From Prevotellaceae bacterium (GTDB taxonomy: Bacteria; Bacteroidota; Bacteroidia; Bacteroidales; UBA932), in the NCBI GenBank assembly GCA_031287815.1, contig JAITSM010000137.1, forward strand, positions 1-6,757: a stretch of 6,757 nt of DNA. The letters run 5' to 3'. Below the pieces are notes generated by a model, which saw nothing but the letters and a program-made list of their open reading frames with translations, had not been told where the DNA came from and made no database searches. Made by a program: the position numbers and the translations under genes. This document shows positions 1 through 5,334 of this stretch, one piece after another. How positions within the stretch are numbered: position 1 is the first letter of the stretch; each line of letters starts with the position of its first letter.

Positions 1-1084
1 CGGCAAATCCGGCAAATTGTTTTTCTATCGCTTCTTTCTTTTCCACGATTTTCAAGCGTTGCAGGGCTTCGTTCATACCGATGGAATTTTTCCAGTAATT
101 GGTCGAGCCGGTATATTTAGAGGCATATTGAATTTTTACTTTCGGGTCGGCGAGCATGTCTTCCAGCAGGATTTCCTGCCGGATGCCGCGCACATAAATG
201 CGTACGGCGTTAATCACATTCATCCGTTCGCGCACTTCCCACGAGGTCATATAGCGGTCGGTGCTTCCCGGATAGCCTAAAACCATAGCGTAGTCGCCTT
301 CTTCAAATCCGGCGATAGACACGTTGAAGTGGTGTTTCGGTTTTAGCGGAATGTTGTCGGCGGCATATTCGGCGGGGTTTCCGTCCTTGTCGGTATATAC
401 GCGGAACATGGAGAAATCGCCTGTGTGGCGCGGCCACATCCAGTTGTCGGTGTCGGCGCCGAACTTCCCGATGGCCGACGGCGGCGCGCCCACCAGCCGC
501 ACGTCTTCATATATTTTATAGGTAAATAAATAATAGGCATTGCCGTTGAACATCGGATATACGGCAGCGCGAATGTTGCTTTGATCCTTTGTTGCCGTGT
601 CGCGCAAGGCTTTTGCGATTTCGTTTACTTTTGTACCGCGTTGCTTTTCGTCGGCGATATTTGCCACTTCCGGCAAAATTTTATTGCTCACGTCTTCGAT
701 TTGCTCTAAAAATGTGACGGACAAACCGGGCGAAGGAATTTCGTCGGCGCGGGTTTTGGCCCAGAAACCGTCTTTCAGGTAGTCGTGTTCCACGCTGCTA
801 TGTTCTTGAATAATGCCGTAACCGCAGTGGTGGTTGGTCAGCAGCAGCCCTTCGGGTGAAATAATTTCGCCGGTGCAGCCGCCGCCGAAAATCACCACTG
901 CATCTTTTAAACTCGACCGGTTGATACTGTAAACTTCTTCTGCCGACAGCGCCAGCCCCTGTTTTTGCATAGCGGCATAGTTCAGTTTTTCTATAAGCGG
1001 CAAAAGCCACATCCCCTCGTCGGCGCGCACTGATTGCGCCATAGCGAGCAACGACAAGGTAATAAAGAGATAAATTTTTTTCAT
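1..1084 (-). CDS. S46-family dipeptidyl-peptidase (DPP7/DPP11-like), N-terminal half, cut by the window edge
   Basis: Serine exopeptidase that removes dipeptides from the N-terminus of peptides in the periplasm or at the cell surface. The reading frame is open from ATG at 1084 to the left edge, giving 361 residues of a family that is usually about 700-720. Residues 1-21 form a signal peptide (MKKIYLFITLSLLAM, ending VRA). The mature start DEGMWLL is typical of S46. The block CTGEIISPEG (70-79) followed by TNHHCGYG (83-90) carries the likely catalytic His86. WMWPRHTGDFS (215-225) carries the likely catalytic Asp223. The serine nucleophile and the residue that separates DPP7 from DPP11 specificity lie in the missing half, so the subtype and symbol are left open. 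The start is chosen because the signal peptide begins there; there is no Shine-Dalgarno, as usual in Bacteroidota. A TATATTTG promoter element lies 28 bp upstream. Confidence 0.93.
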   Translation of the reverse strand, partial: MKKIYLFITLSLLAMAQSVRADEGMWLLPLIEKLNYAAMQKQGLALSAEEVYSINRSSLKDAVVIFGGGCTGEIISPEGLLLTNHHCGYGIIQEHSSVEHDYLKDGFWAKTRADEIPSPGLSVTFLEQIEDVSNKILPEVANIADEKQRGTKVNEIAKALRDTATKDQSNIRAAVYPMFNGNAYYLFTYKIYEDVRLVGAPPSAIGKFGADTDNWMWPRHTGDFSMFRVYTDKDGNPAEYAADNIPLKPKHHFNVSIAGFEEGDYAMVLGYPGSTDRYMTSWEVRERMNVINAVRIYVRGIRQEILLEDMLADPKVKIQYASKYTGSTNYWKNSIGMNEALQRLKIVEKKEAIEKQFAGFA

Positions 1085-1111
1085 TGTATGTTTTTTTAAT
1101 TATTATTTGTG

Positions 1112-1119
1112 CAAATATA
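1112..1119 (-). promoter_or_regulatory. Likely -7 element for the S46 peptidase gene
   Basis: On the minus strand this reads TATATTTG, a full match to the Bacteroidota -7 consensus TAnnTTTG. It lies 28 bp before the ATG at 1084. I see no TTTG at the usual -33 distance, so the match rests on one element only. Confidence 0.45.
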
Positions 1120-1138
1120 GGAAAATTATTTCTCCCGA

Positions 1139-1357
1139 TTGCCCCTTGTCGAGGCGCTTGGACACCGAACCATCTCAGTAGTGTGTGATATCTGTTTACT
1201 GGATGGCGACAGGGGTTCAACTTTTCCCTGTCTTCTATGTCAAGAACATTGGCTGAAAAATTCCGGGCACAACGGATTCCTCGAAGAGCTGGAAAGTACG
1301 GCTGAAGGGTTCTTGAAGTTTTTTGCAGCGATCGACGGGAAAAATAAAAGATATTAG
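1139..1357 (+). CDS. Doubtful small ORF, 72 aa, function unknown
   Basis: This is the only plausible protein in the gap between the two minus-strand genes. It starts at TTG and ends in TAG. The product has CDIC and CLLC cysteine pairs at about residues 16-34 and an acidic/amphipathic C-terminal part (GFLEELESTAEGFLKFFAAID). It resembles no family I know. It lies almost exactly between the inverted repeats at 1126-1137 and 1336-1347, so it may be the cargo or remnant of a small inserted element. There is no ATG start, ribosome site or promoter. The opposite strand is also open here as an upstream extension of a frame into the S46 gene, so coding is unproven on either strand. Confidence 0.15.
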   Translation: MPLVEALGHRTISVVCDICLLDGDRGSTFPCLLCQEHWLKNSGHNGFLEELESTAEGFLKFFAAIDGKNKRY

Positions 1358-1401
1358 TGGTGTAGTGCAAATATCTTAATGTAGGCTTTGCATAGCTGTC
1401 G

Positions 1402-1424
1402 TTCTTCTTTGGTTGTAAGAAGAA
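1402..1424. other. Perfect 8-bp hairpin in the gap downstream of the FISUMP gene
   Basis: TTCTTCTT at 1402-1409 pairs with AAGAAGAA at 1417-1424 around a 7-nt loop. It lies 27 bp beyond the stop of the minus-strand gene ending at 1451. The stem is A/T-rich and no T-run follows it in either direction, so it is not a classical intrinsic terminator. It may still mark the 3' end of that transcript. Confidence 0.3.
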
Positions 1425-1450
1425 ATTAGAATATTCATGTATCTATTATT

Positions 1451-2740
1451 TTATTTATCTTTTACGCAACGAGTATATGATACTATAGATTCGCAATAGC
1501 CCCACGTCGGGTCATTGCACCATTGTTTATCGCAGTCAGGCTTCACATACCAGTCAGGCTCATCATAATTTTTTATATGCAAGAAGGTATGTGATGCTCG
1601 TCCTATACACTCGGGAGGGCCACCAGTCGGCGTGGTTGTTGTGCTTTCCCAATAAGTTCGGTCTGCAACAGGTGTTGGTTCTATCAAATTCAGTTGAAAT
1701 CTATACGGTCCTAAGCAATTTATACCTTCTGAAGCTGTAGGCAACCTCCACCCAGATCCTAAGCTTTTGCAAGCGGCGTCAGCCTCAGTCCAAAGTAACA
1801 GTTGAGATATATCGTACTTTGCTACATCAATTGAGCACCCCGTATAACTATGAATAGGTCCGCCTACGACATTTATCCACGTGCCAGAAGCGATTGTTCC
1901 TGCGGTGTTGCAAACGCCGTCATAGGCTTTGCGCGTATAATTGAACGTGCCGGCAGCAGCAGCGTCTGCTTTTGGCGGAAGGTAAGTTGTTGCAGTAGCT
2001 CCGCTGATTTCCGCATTATTTTTATACCATTTGTAGGTTATTTTACCGCTGCCGCCGCTGGCAGTTGTAGCGCTGACAATACCCAATGGCGTGCCGCCGA
2101 CATTTAAAAATTCTCCCATTCTTCCCCAACTGCCGTTGCCCAACGCACCAGCAGAAAAAGCGGGGTAGTTAATTATTCCGGGACAACCGGTAGCGTCGGT
2201 AAGAGAAGCAATGCAACCAAGCGTAAAACTTTTATCGGATGTTTCGATGTAGCTGCTGCCATTGTAAGTGATTTTGAATGGCGGCGATCCTTTCAAAGTA
2301 TAAGTTCCGTCACCTATGGTGGCATTGGGCGGGTAGTCGCTGGCGTAAGCGCACCAGTTGAATTGACCGGTGGCGTTTAATTGGGCGGTAACGGTCGCGC
2401 CATTGGCGGTTACATAAAAACCGCGCCCGTTTAAATCAGTAGGAGCGCCGGAAGTTACGGAAGCCGAAGTGATGGTTGCCGGCGCAAAAGTACCCGGCGT
2501 TGTGCCGGCGACGGAACAAAAGTCTACCCACACCCACACGCGGTTGTTGGCAGCAGTAGCCGCATTCCATGCAACGCGGAATTTCACCTCCTGGCGGTCA
2601 TAATCTACGCCGACCGGCGTAACGGTAGCCTGCGCGAAGGCGGCAGGCAAGCCTCCTACGCCCCAAAGAAGAAGGAGTACAAGCCCCCTAAATCCCCCGA
2701 AGGGGGAATTTTGTGTTGTTTGTTTTGATAATGTTTTCAT
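1451..2740 (-). CDS. Secreted Ig-like and FISUMP/DUF1566-like domain protein, 429 aa
   Basis: Probable exported or surface protein of unknown role. Residues 20-36 form the hydrophobic core and cleavage site of a signal peptide (LVLLLLWGVGGLP, ending AFA before Q37). Residues about 38-165 are beta-rich and rich in Thr, Asn and Gly. Residues about 219-290 look like an Ig-like/PKD-like repeat (GKITYKWYKNNAEISGAT at 232-249). The C-terminal part holds WRLPTASE at 331, YWEST at 363 and a final RCVKD at 424-428, the three signposts of the FISUMP/DUF1566 family. These domains are common in cell-surface proteins of Bacteroidota and Fibrobacter, but their ligand is unknown. The domain here is Cys-rich. 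The protein ends right after RCVKDK, so there is no type IX secretion C-terminal domain. Residues 11-20 of the leader are encoded by a dispersed palindrome, which makes the n-region unusually long. The upstream 42-bp hairpin array may be part of its leader. Confidence 0.8.
   Translation of the reverse strand: MKTLSKQTTQNSPFGGFRGLVLLLLWGVGGLPAAFAQATVTPVGVDYDRQEVKFRVAWNAATAANNRVWVWVDFCSVAGTTPGTFAPATITSASVTSGAPTDLNGRGFYVTANGATVTAQLNATGQFNWCAYASDYPPNATIGDGTYTLKGSPPFKITYNGSSYIETSDKSFTLGCIASLTDATGCPGIINYPAFSAGALGNGSWGRMGEFLNVGGTPLGIVSATTASGGSGKITYKWYKNNAEISGATATTYLPPKADAAAAGTFNYTRKAYDGVCNTAGTIASGTWINVVGGPIHSYTGCSIDVAKYDISQLLLWTEADAACKSLGSGWRLPTASEGINCLGPYRFQLNLIEPTPVADRTYWESTTTTPTGGPPECIGRASHTFLHIKNYDEPDWYVKPDCDKQWCNDPTWGYCESIVSYTRCVKDK
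2681..2712. repeat. Dispersed C/G palindrome inside the signal-peptide coding region
   Basis: The core TCCCCCGAAGGGGGA (2693-2707) is a 6-bp stem with a GAA loop, preceded by AAGCCCCCTAA and followed by ATTTTG. From memory, this C-run/GAA/G-run motif is a widespread interspersed repeat in Bacteroidota genomes. Here it is translated on the minus strand as SPFGGFRGL, residues 12-20 of the FISUMP protein. Confidence 0.6.
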
Positions 2741-2774
2741 AATTATAGTTGTTTATTGGTTAAATATTCGATAG

Positions 2775-3188
2775 TATAAGCTACAATCGGCTTGCAGTAG
2801 ACTTGAAAACCGTTTTGCAGGGGTGCAACCGGTTTGCGGCAGCGCCGCAAACCGGTTCGTAGGGGTGCAATCGATTTGCGGCAGCGCCGCAAACCGGTTC
2901 GCAGGGGTGCAATCGATTTGCGGCAGCGCCGCAAACCGGTTCGCAGGGGTGAAATCGATTTGCGGCAGCGCCGCAAACTGTTCCGCAGGGGTGCAATTGA
3001 TTTGCGGCAGCGCCGCAAACCCTTCCGCAGGGGTGCAATCGATTTGCGGCAGCGCCGCAAACCCTACCGCAGGGGTGCAAACGATTTGCGGCAGCGCCGC
3101 AAACCGTCCCGCAGGAGTGAAAACGATTTGCGGCAGAGTAAAAAAACCTCCCTGCAGGGGTGCAAACGGCTTGCCGCACGTACGGCAA
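2775..3188. repeat. Tandem array of nine 42-bp hairpin units
   Basis: Seven units of exactly 42 bp run from 2817 to 3110 (starts 2817, 2859, 2901, 2943, 2985, 3027, 3069). Each begins GCAGGGGTGCAA or a close variant (GTAGGGG, GGTGAAA) and contains the invariant hairpin TTTGCGGCAGCGCCGCAAA, an 8-bp stem with an AGC loop. Degenerate units flank them at 2775-2816, 3111-3153 and 3154-3188. In the first full unit the stem extends to 13 bp because its flanks ACCGG and CCGGT also pair. Changes between units fall mostly between hairpins. Because 42 is divisible by 3 and no stop occurs in the unit, all six frames are open and give 14-residue peptide repeats (for example AGVQSICGSAANRF); these look like by-products. 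The unit length is close to four B-DNA turns, so the palindromes would face the same side of the helix. Function unknown. Confidence 0.9.
3171..3188. other. Variant hairpin in the last array unit
   Basis: TTGCCG (3171-3176) pairs with CGGCAA (3183-3188) around CACGTA. Compared with the core TTGCGG/CCGCAA, the change G to C in the left arm is matched by C to G in the right arm, so pairing is kept. This is covariation within the array. Confidence 0.6.
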
Positions 3189-3192
3189 TAGA

Positions 3193-3222
3193 CATTATTC
3201 ATTATTCGTTGTTCATTAAATT
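3193..3222. repeat. Low-complexity dispersed repeat (CATTATTCATTATTCG type)
   Basis: An A/T-rich simple sequence follows the array. Its 11-mer CATTATTCATT (3193-3203) recurs as the reverse complement AATGAATAATG at 6425-6435, at the 3' end of the capA gene. It is probably one of the short interspersed repeats scattered through gene borders in this genome. Confidence 0.4.
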
Positions 3223-3252
3223 CGTCTTTTATTGTTACCCCTTTTCACATTC

Positions 3253-3268
3253 CGTCCCTCATGGGACG
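3253..3268. other. Perfect 6-bp hairpin with TCAT loop
   Basis: CGTCCC (3253-3258) pairs with GGGACG (3263-3268). It is one of several hairpins packed into 3250-3610 and has no T-run beside it. Confidence 0.4.
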
Positions 3269-3290
3269 TTGTTGTCTGTCCATTTGTCCA

Positions 3291-3354
3291 TGTTCTACAA
3301 GTCTCTTGTCTATGTTCGACAAGTCTCTTGTCTATGCTCTACAAGTCTATGTTC
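3291..3354. repeat. 22-bp tandem repeat, about 2.8 copies
   Basis: The unit TGTTCTACAAGTCTCTTGTC plus TA occurs at 3291-3312 and 3313-3334 with one difference, then as a shortened copy at 3335-3349 followed by TGTTC. Each full unit holds ACAAG, TCT, CTTGT, a small hairpin; in the second copy it extends to GACAAG/CTTGTC (3318-3332). No ORF convincingly uses it. Confidence 0.75.
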
Positions 3355-3359
3355 TTTTT

Positions 3360-3426
3360 TCGCAGCTTCAGGGTTGTTTACAAACACAAACTTTTTTTAC
3401 AAAACAACCCCGTACTGCGATTTTTT
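3360..3426 (+). terminator. Two-part hairpin followed by six T; terminator-like on the plus strand
   Basis: An outer stem TCGCAG (3360-3365)/CTGCGA (3415-3420) encloses a 5/4-nt internal loop and a perfect 9-bp stem GGGTTGTTT (3371-3379)/AAACAACCC (3402-3410) with a 22-nt loop. TTTTTT follows at 3421-3426, which suits a plus-strand intrinsic terminator. No plus-strand gene ends here, so it may instead be a domain of a structured RNA on either strand. Confidence 0.4.
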
Positions 3427-3440
3427 ACTCGCTGCCAATA

Positions 3441-3601
3441 GTCACGTTTATTTTTTATTTAAACTAAAAATGAAACGTGAACTTCAATCTATCAGTAATG
3501 GAGGTTCTGGTATACCTGCTTGAAAAATAGAAAATGTTCACGTTTACATCGTAAAATTATTCCCTTTTCAAGCCGTAGAAATTTACCAGATTCCCATTAC
3601 T
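3441..3601. ncRNA. Candidate pseudoknotted structured RNA element
   Basis: Several inverted repeats interlock. The outer stem is AGTAATGG (3494-3501) with CCATTACT (3594-3601), continued by CTGGTA (3507-3512) with TACCAG (3584-3589). The inner stem is TAC (3513-3515) with GTA (3575-3577), then GCTTGAAAA (3518-3526) with TTTTCAAGC (3565-3573). The 38-nt loop contains GTTCACGTTT (3536-3545), complementary to AAACGTGAAC upstream at 3473-3482, which would make a pseudoknot. The same upstream strand can pair with GTCACGTTT (3441-3449) instead, so two exclusive folds are possible. The strand is uncertain: a good promoter reads leftward into it from 3658-3688, while one G-U pair in the outer stem slightly favours the plus strand. 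It matches no Rfam family I can recall. A hairpin-type MITE remnant is the main alternative. Confidence 0.35.
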
Positions 3602-3657
3602 AAAGAAAATGTCGATATTCAACCGACCACATATAATCAAAGAGCGTTATTCCGCTG

Positions 3658-3688
3658 CAAATATAGAACAATATTTTTTAATTGCAAA
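3658..3688 (-). promoter_or_regulatory. Strong Bacteroidota promoter reading leftward, no clear gene
   Basis: On the minus strand TTTG (3688-3685) is followed by exactly 19 nt and then TATATTTG (3665-3658), a full match to the -33/-7 consensus. Transcription would start near 3650 and run through the hairpin cluster toward the 42-bp array and the gene at 1451-2740. No ORF with good coding character follows within 400 bp. The transcript is therefore either a noncoding RNA or a very long leader of about 900 nt. Confidence 0.55.
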
Positions 3689-3723
3689 TATTTTTTTAGT
3701 TTGCTAACCGCTTACCATCCATT

Positions 3724-3750
3724 GCCGGCTAAAATCCTCTTTTACCCGGC
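3724..3750. promoter_or_regulatory. Hairpin/palindrome just upstream of the pepD -7 element; possible operator
   Basis: GCCGG (3724-3728) and TAAAA (3730-3734) pair with TTTTA (3740-3744) and CCGGC (3746-3750), with one C-C mismatch and a TCCTC loop. It ends 19 bp before the -7 element and overlaps the place where a -33 box would lie, a position that suits a regulator site. There is no T-run directly after it, so it is not a terminator. Confidence 0.3.
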
Positions 3751-3769
3751 GTGGTAACAAAATTTTTAG

Positions 3770-3777
3770 TATATTTG
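3770..3777 (+). promoter_or_regulatory. Likely -7 element of the pepD promoter
   Basis: TATATTTG is a full match to TAnnTTTG and lies 93 bp before the pepD ATG. No TTTG is found 19-21 bp upstream; CGGC/GTGG stands there. Transcription would start near 3784, giving a leader of about 87 nt. Confidence 0.5.
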
Positions 3778-3787
3778 TGTCCGTAAA

Positions 3788-3834
3788 AACCATCCGTTAG
3801 CGGGGTTCTTACAAAGGGCTGTAGGATGACAGCC
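3788..3834 (+). promoter_or_regulatory. Structured 5' leader of pepD
   Basis: The first hairpin is AACC (3788-3791) plus CCG (3794-3796) with CGG (3801-3803) plus GGTT (3804-3807). The second is GGCTGT (3817-3822) with ACAGCC (3829-3834) and an AGGATG loop. The loop bases GGATG (3824-3828) are complementary to CATCC (3791-3795) within the first hairpin, so a kissing or alternative pairing is possible. I recognise no known riboswitch core. Confidence 0.3.
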
Positions 3835-3870
3835 ACAAGCATTTTTAACAACTTTAAAATTTAACAAATT

Positions 3871-5316
3871 ATGAGTATTGCAAATTTAGCACCTGCACGC
3901 GTATGGAAAAATTTCTATGCGCTCACGCAAATCCCGCGCCCGTCAAAGCATGAGGGGAAAGTAGTAGAATATGTAACGAACTTTGGGAAACAGCTCGGGC
4001 TGGAAACCATCGTGGACGGCATCGGCAATGTGATTATCCGCAAGCCGGCCACGAAAGGCATGGAAAACCGCAAGGGCGTTATTCTGCAAACGCACCTGGA
4101 TATGGTGCCGCAAAAGAACAGCGACACGGTGCACGATTTCGAAAAAGACCCGATTATCGCCTACGTGGACGGCGAATGGGTACGCGCCAAAGGCACGACG
4201 CTTGGCGCAGACAACGGCATTGGCGTGGCGATGGCGATGGCGGTGCTGGAAGCTACAGACCTGCCGCATGGCCCGGTGGAAGCCTTGTTCACCATTGACG
4301 AAGAAACCGGCATGACCGGCGCTTTCGGTTTAAAGCCGGGACTTTTCAAAGGCGAAATTTTAATCAACCTGGATTCGGAAGACGAAGGCGAACTGTATGT
4401 AGGCTGCGCCGGCGGGCTCGACGGGGCTTTTGTATTCAACGGAACGGAAGAGCCGGCGCCGGCAGGATATGAAGCCTTCCGGTTGTCGGTAAAAGGGCTG
4501 AAAGGCGGGCATTCCGGCATGGAGATCAGTTTGGGGCGCGGCAATGCCAATAAGATTTTATTCCGCGTGCTGTACCAGCTGTCCAATGAATTTGGCCTGC
4601 GCCTGTCGTCGGTAGACGGCGGCAGCTTGCGCAATGCTATTCCGCGCGAAGCCTTCGCCACCCTGCTGCTTCCCGCCGGCAAGGCCGCCGCTGCCACAGA
4701 GGTGGTAGCCGCCCTGTTCCGCACCATAGCCGCAGAGCTTTCCGTTACCGACGAAGGCTTGAAGATTGCGCTGGACGCTGCCGAAACGCCCGGAAAAGTG
4801 GTGGATGAAAAAACGCAAAAAGCGTTAATCCTGTCGGTCTATGCCTGCCCCAGCGGGGTGATGCGCATGAGCGATTCCGTGCCGGAACTGGTAGAAACGT
4901 CCAATAATTTAGCAATTGTAAAGCTGGAAAACGGCGTTGCCCGCATTTCCTGCCTGCTGCGCAGTTCGGTCGATTCGGCAAAGGACGACCTGGCGGCGAT
5001 GATGGGAGCGGTGTTTACGCTGGCAGGCGCAGAAGTGAAGTTCACCGGCGGTTATCCCGGCTGGAAGCCCAACCCCGCTTCGCTTGTGCTGCAAACAATG
5101 AAAAAAGTATATCAAAAACTATACAACAAAACGCCCGAAGTGAAGGCTATTCATGCCGGGCTGGAATGTGGTTTGCTGGGCGGCGTATACCCGCACTGGG
5201 ACATGATTTCCTGCGGCCCCACCATCCGTTCGCCGCACTCGCCCGACGAAAGAGTGAAAATCGACACCGTCGAAAAATGCTGGAACTTCCTTGTGGAAAC
5301 GTTGAAAGAAGTATGA
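3871..5316 (+). CDS. pepD: Aminoacyl-histidine dipeptidase / cytosol nonspecific dipeptidase PepD (M20C)
   Basis: Cytosolic zinc dipeptidase that cleaves a broad range of unbranched dipeptides, including Xaa-His, in the last step of peptide use. At 481 residues it is full length for the family. Metal and catalytic residues are all visible: His75 with Asp77 in QTHLDMVPQ, Asp114 in GADNGIG, Glu144 (general base) and Glu145 in TIDEETG, Asp168 in NLDSEDEG, and His456 in SPHSPDERV. GGHSGM (212-217) in the lid/dimer domain and HAGLECGLLGG near the C-terminus are also typical. The ATG at 3871 gives the expected N-terminus (LAPARVWKNFYALTQIPRPS); the upstream sequence is A/T-rich without a Shine-Dalgarno. 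There is no signal peptide, in keeping with a cytosolic enzyme. The next gene begins 10 bp after the stop, so the two are probably cotranscribed. The coding sequence is more GC-rich than the spacer upstream. Confidence 0.96.
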   Translation: MSIANLAPARVWKNFYALTQIPRPSKHEGKVVEYVTNFGKQLGLETIVDGIGNVIIRKPATKGMENRKGVILQTHLDMVPQKNSDTVHDFEKDPIIAYVDGEWVRAKGTTLGADNGIGVAMAMAVLEATDLPHGPVEALFTIDEETGMTGAFGLKPGLFKGEILINLDSEDEGELYVGCAGGLDGAFVFNGTEEPAPAGYEAFRLSVKGLKGGHSGMEISLGRGNANKILFRVLYQLSNEFGLRLSSVDGGSLRNAIPREAFATLLLPAGKAAAATEVVAALFRTIAAELSVTDEGLKIALDAAETPGKVVDEKTQKALILSVYACPSGVMRMSDSVPELVETSNNLAIVKLENGVARISCLLRSSVDSAKDDLAAMMGAVFTLAGAEVKFTGGYPGWKPNPASLVLQTMKKVYQKLYNKTPEVKAIHAGLECGLLGGVYPHWDMISCGPTIRSPHSPDERVKIDTVEKCWNFLVETLKEV

Positions 5317-5334
5317 GGTAGGAAGTATGAGGTA
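5308..5334. repeat. Duplicated 13-mer spanning the pepD stop and capA start
   Basis: GAAGTATGAGGTA occurs at 5308-5320 and again at 5322-5334. The first copy supplies the pepD stop codon (TGA, 5314-5316) and the second supplies the capA start (ATG, 5327-5329). The following bases encode MRYELRIKN, a peptide I recall as a common by-product of interspersed repeats. Confidence 0.65.

Larger units (their letters stand above)
1109..1374. other. Possible small inserted element between the S46 gene and the FISUMP gene
   Basis: A 10-bp direct repeat GTGCAAATAT occurs at 1109-1118 and 1365-1374. Inside it lies an imperfect inverted repeat: TTATTTCTCCCG at 1126-1137 and CGGGAAAAATAA at 1336-1347 (11 of 12 positions complementary). 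This is the outline of a MITE-like or decayed insertion of about 220-260 bp. The direct repeats do not abut the inverted repeats (7 and 17 bp away), so they are not a clean target-site duplication, and no transposase is recognisable. Both direct-repeat copies contain a -7-like sequence on the minus strand. Confidence 0.25.

Noticed and set aside
798..1370. Minus-strand ORF of 190 aa overlapping the S46 gene start
   Set aside because: Its C-terminal half is an out-of-frame reading of the S46 coding sequence and its N-terminal half is the intergenic gap; no single domain spans it.
2817..3110. CRISPR array
   Set aside because: The period is regular, but the sequence between palindromes is itself repeated with small drift, not unique spacers. 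The gaps of about 23 bp are short and no cas gene is visible.
3470..3523. 17-residue ORF (MKRELQSISNGGSGIPA), possible peptide precursor with a GG motif
   Set aside because: It has no ribosome site, promoter or neighbouring export/modification genes, and it overlaps the stems of the structured element, which explain the sequence better.
3441..3601. tmRNA, RNase P RNA, SRP RNA or a known riboswitch
   Set aside because: None of the conserved cores I know for these (tmRNA CCA end, RNase P CR motifs, SRP tetraloop helix, common riboswitch cores) is visible; structure alone does not support a name.
3609..3707. 32-residue plus-strand ORF (MSIFNRPHIIKERYSAANI...)
   Set aside because: It covers the leftward promoter and A/T-rich spacer, and has no promoter or ribosome site of its own.
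4161..4727. Antisense ORF of 188 aa inside pepD
   Set aside because: The frame is a shadow of a well-supported M20C gene; the product is low-complexity (Ser/Pro/Ala-rich) with no recognisable domain.
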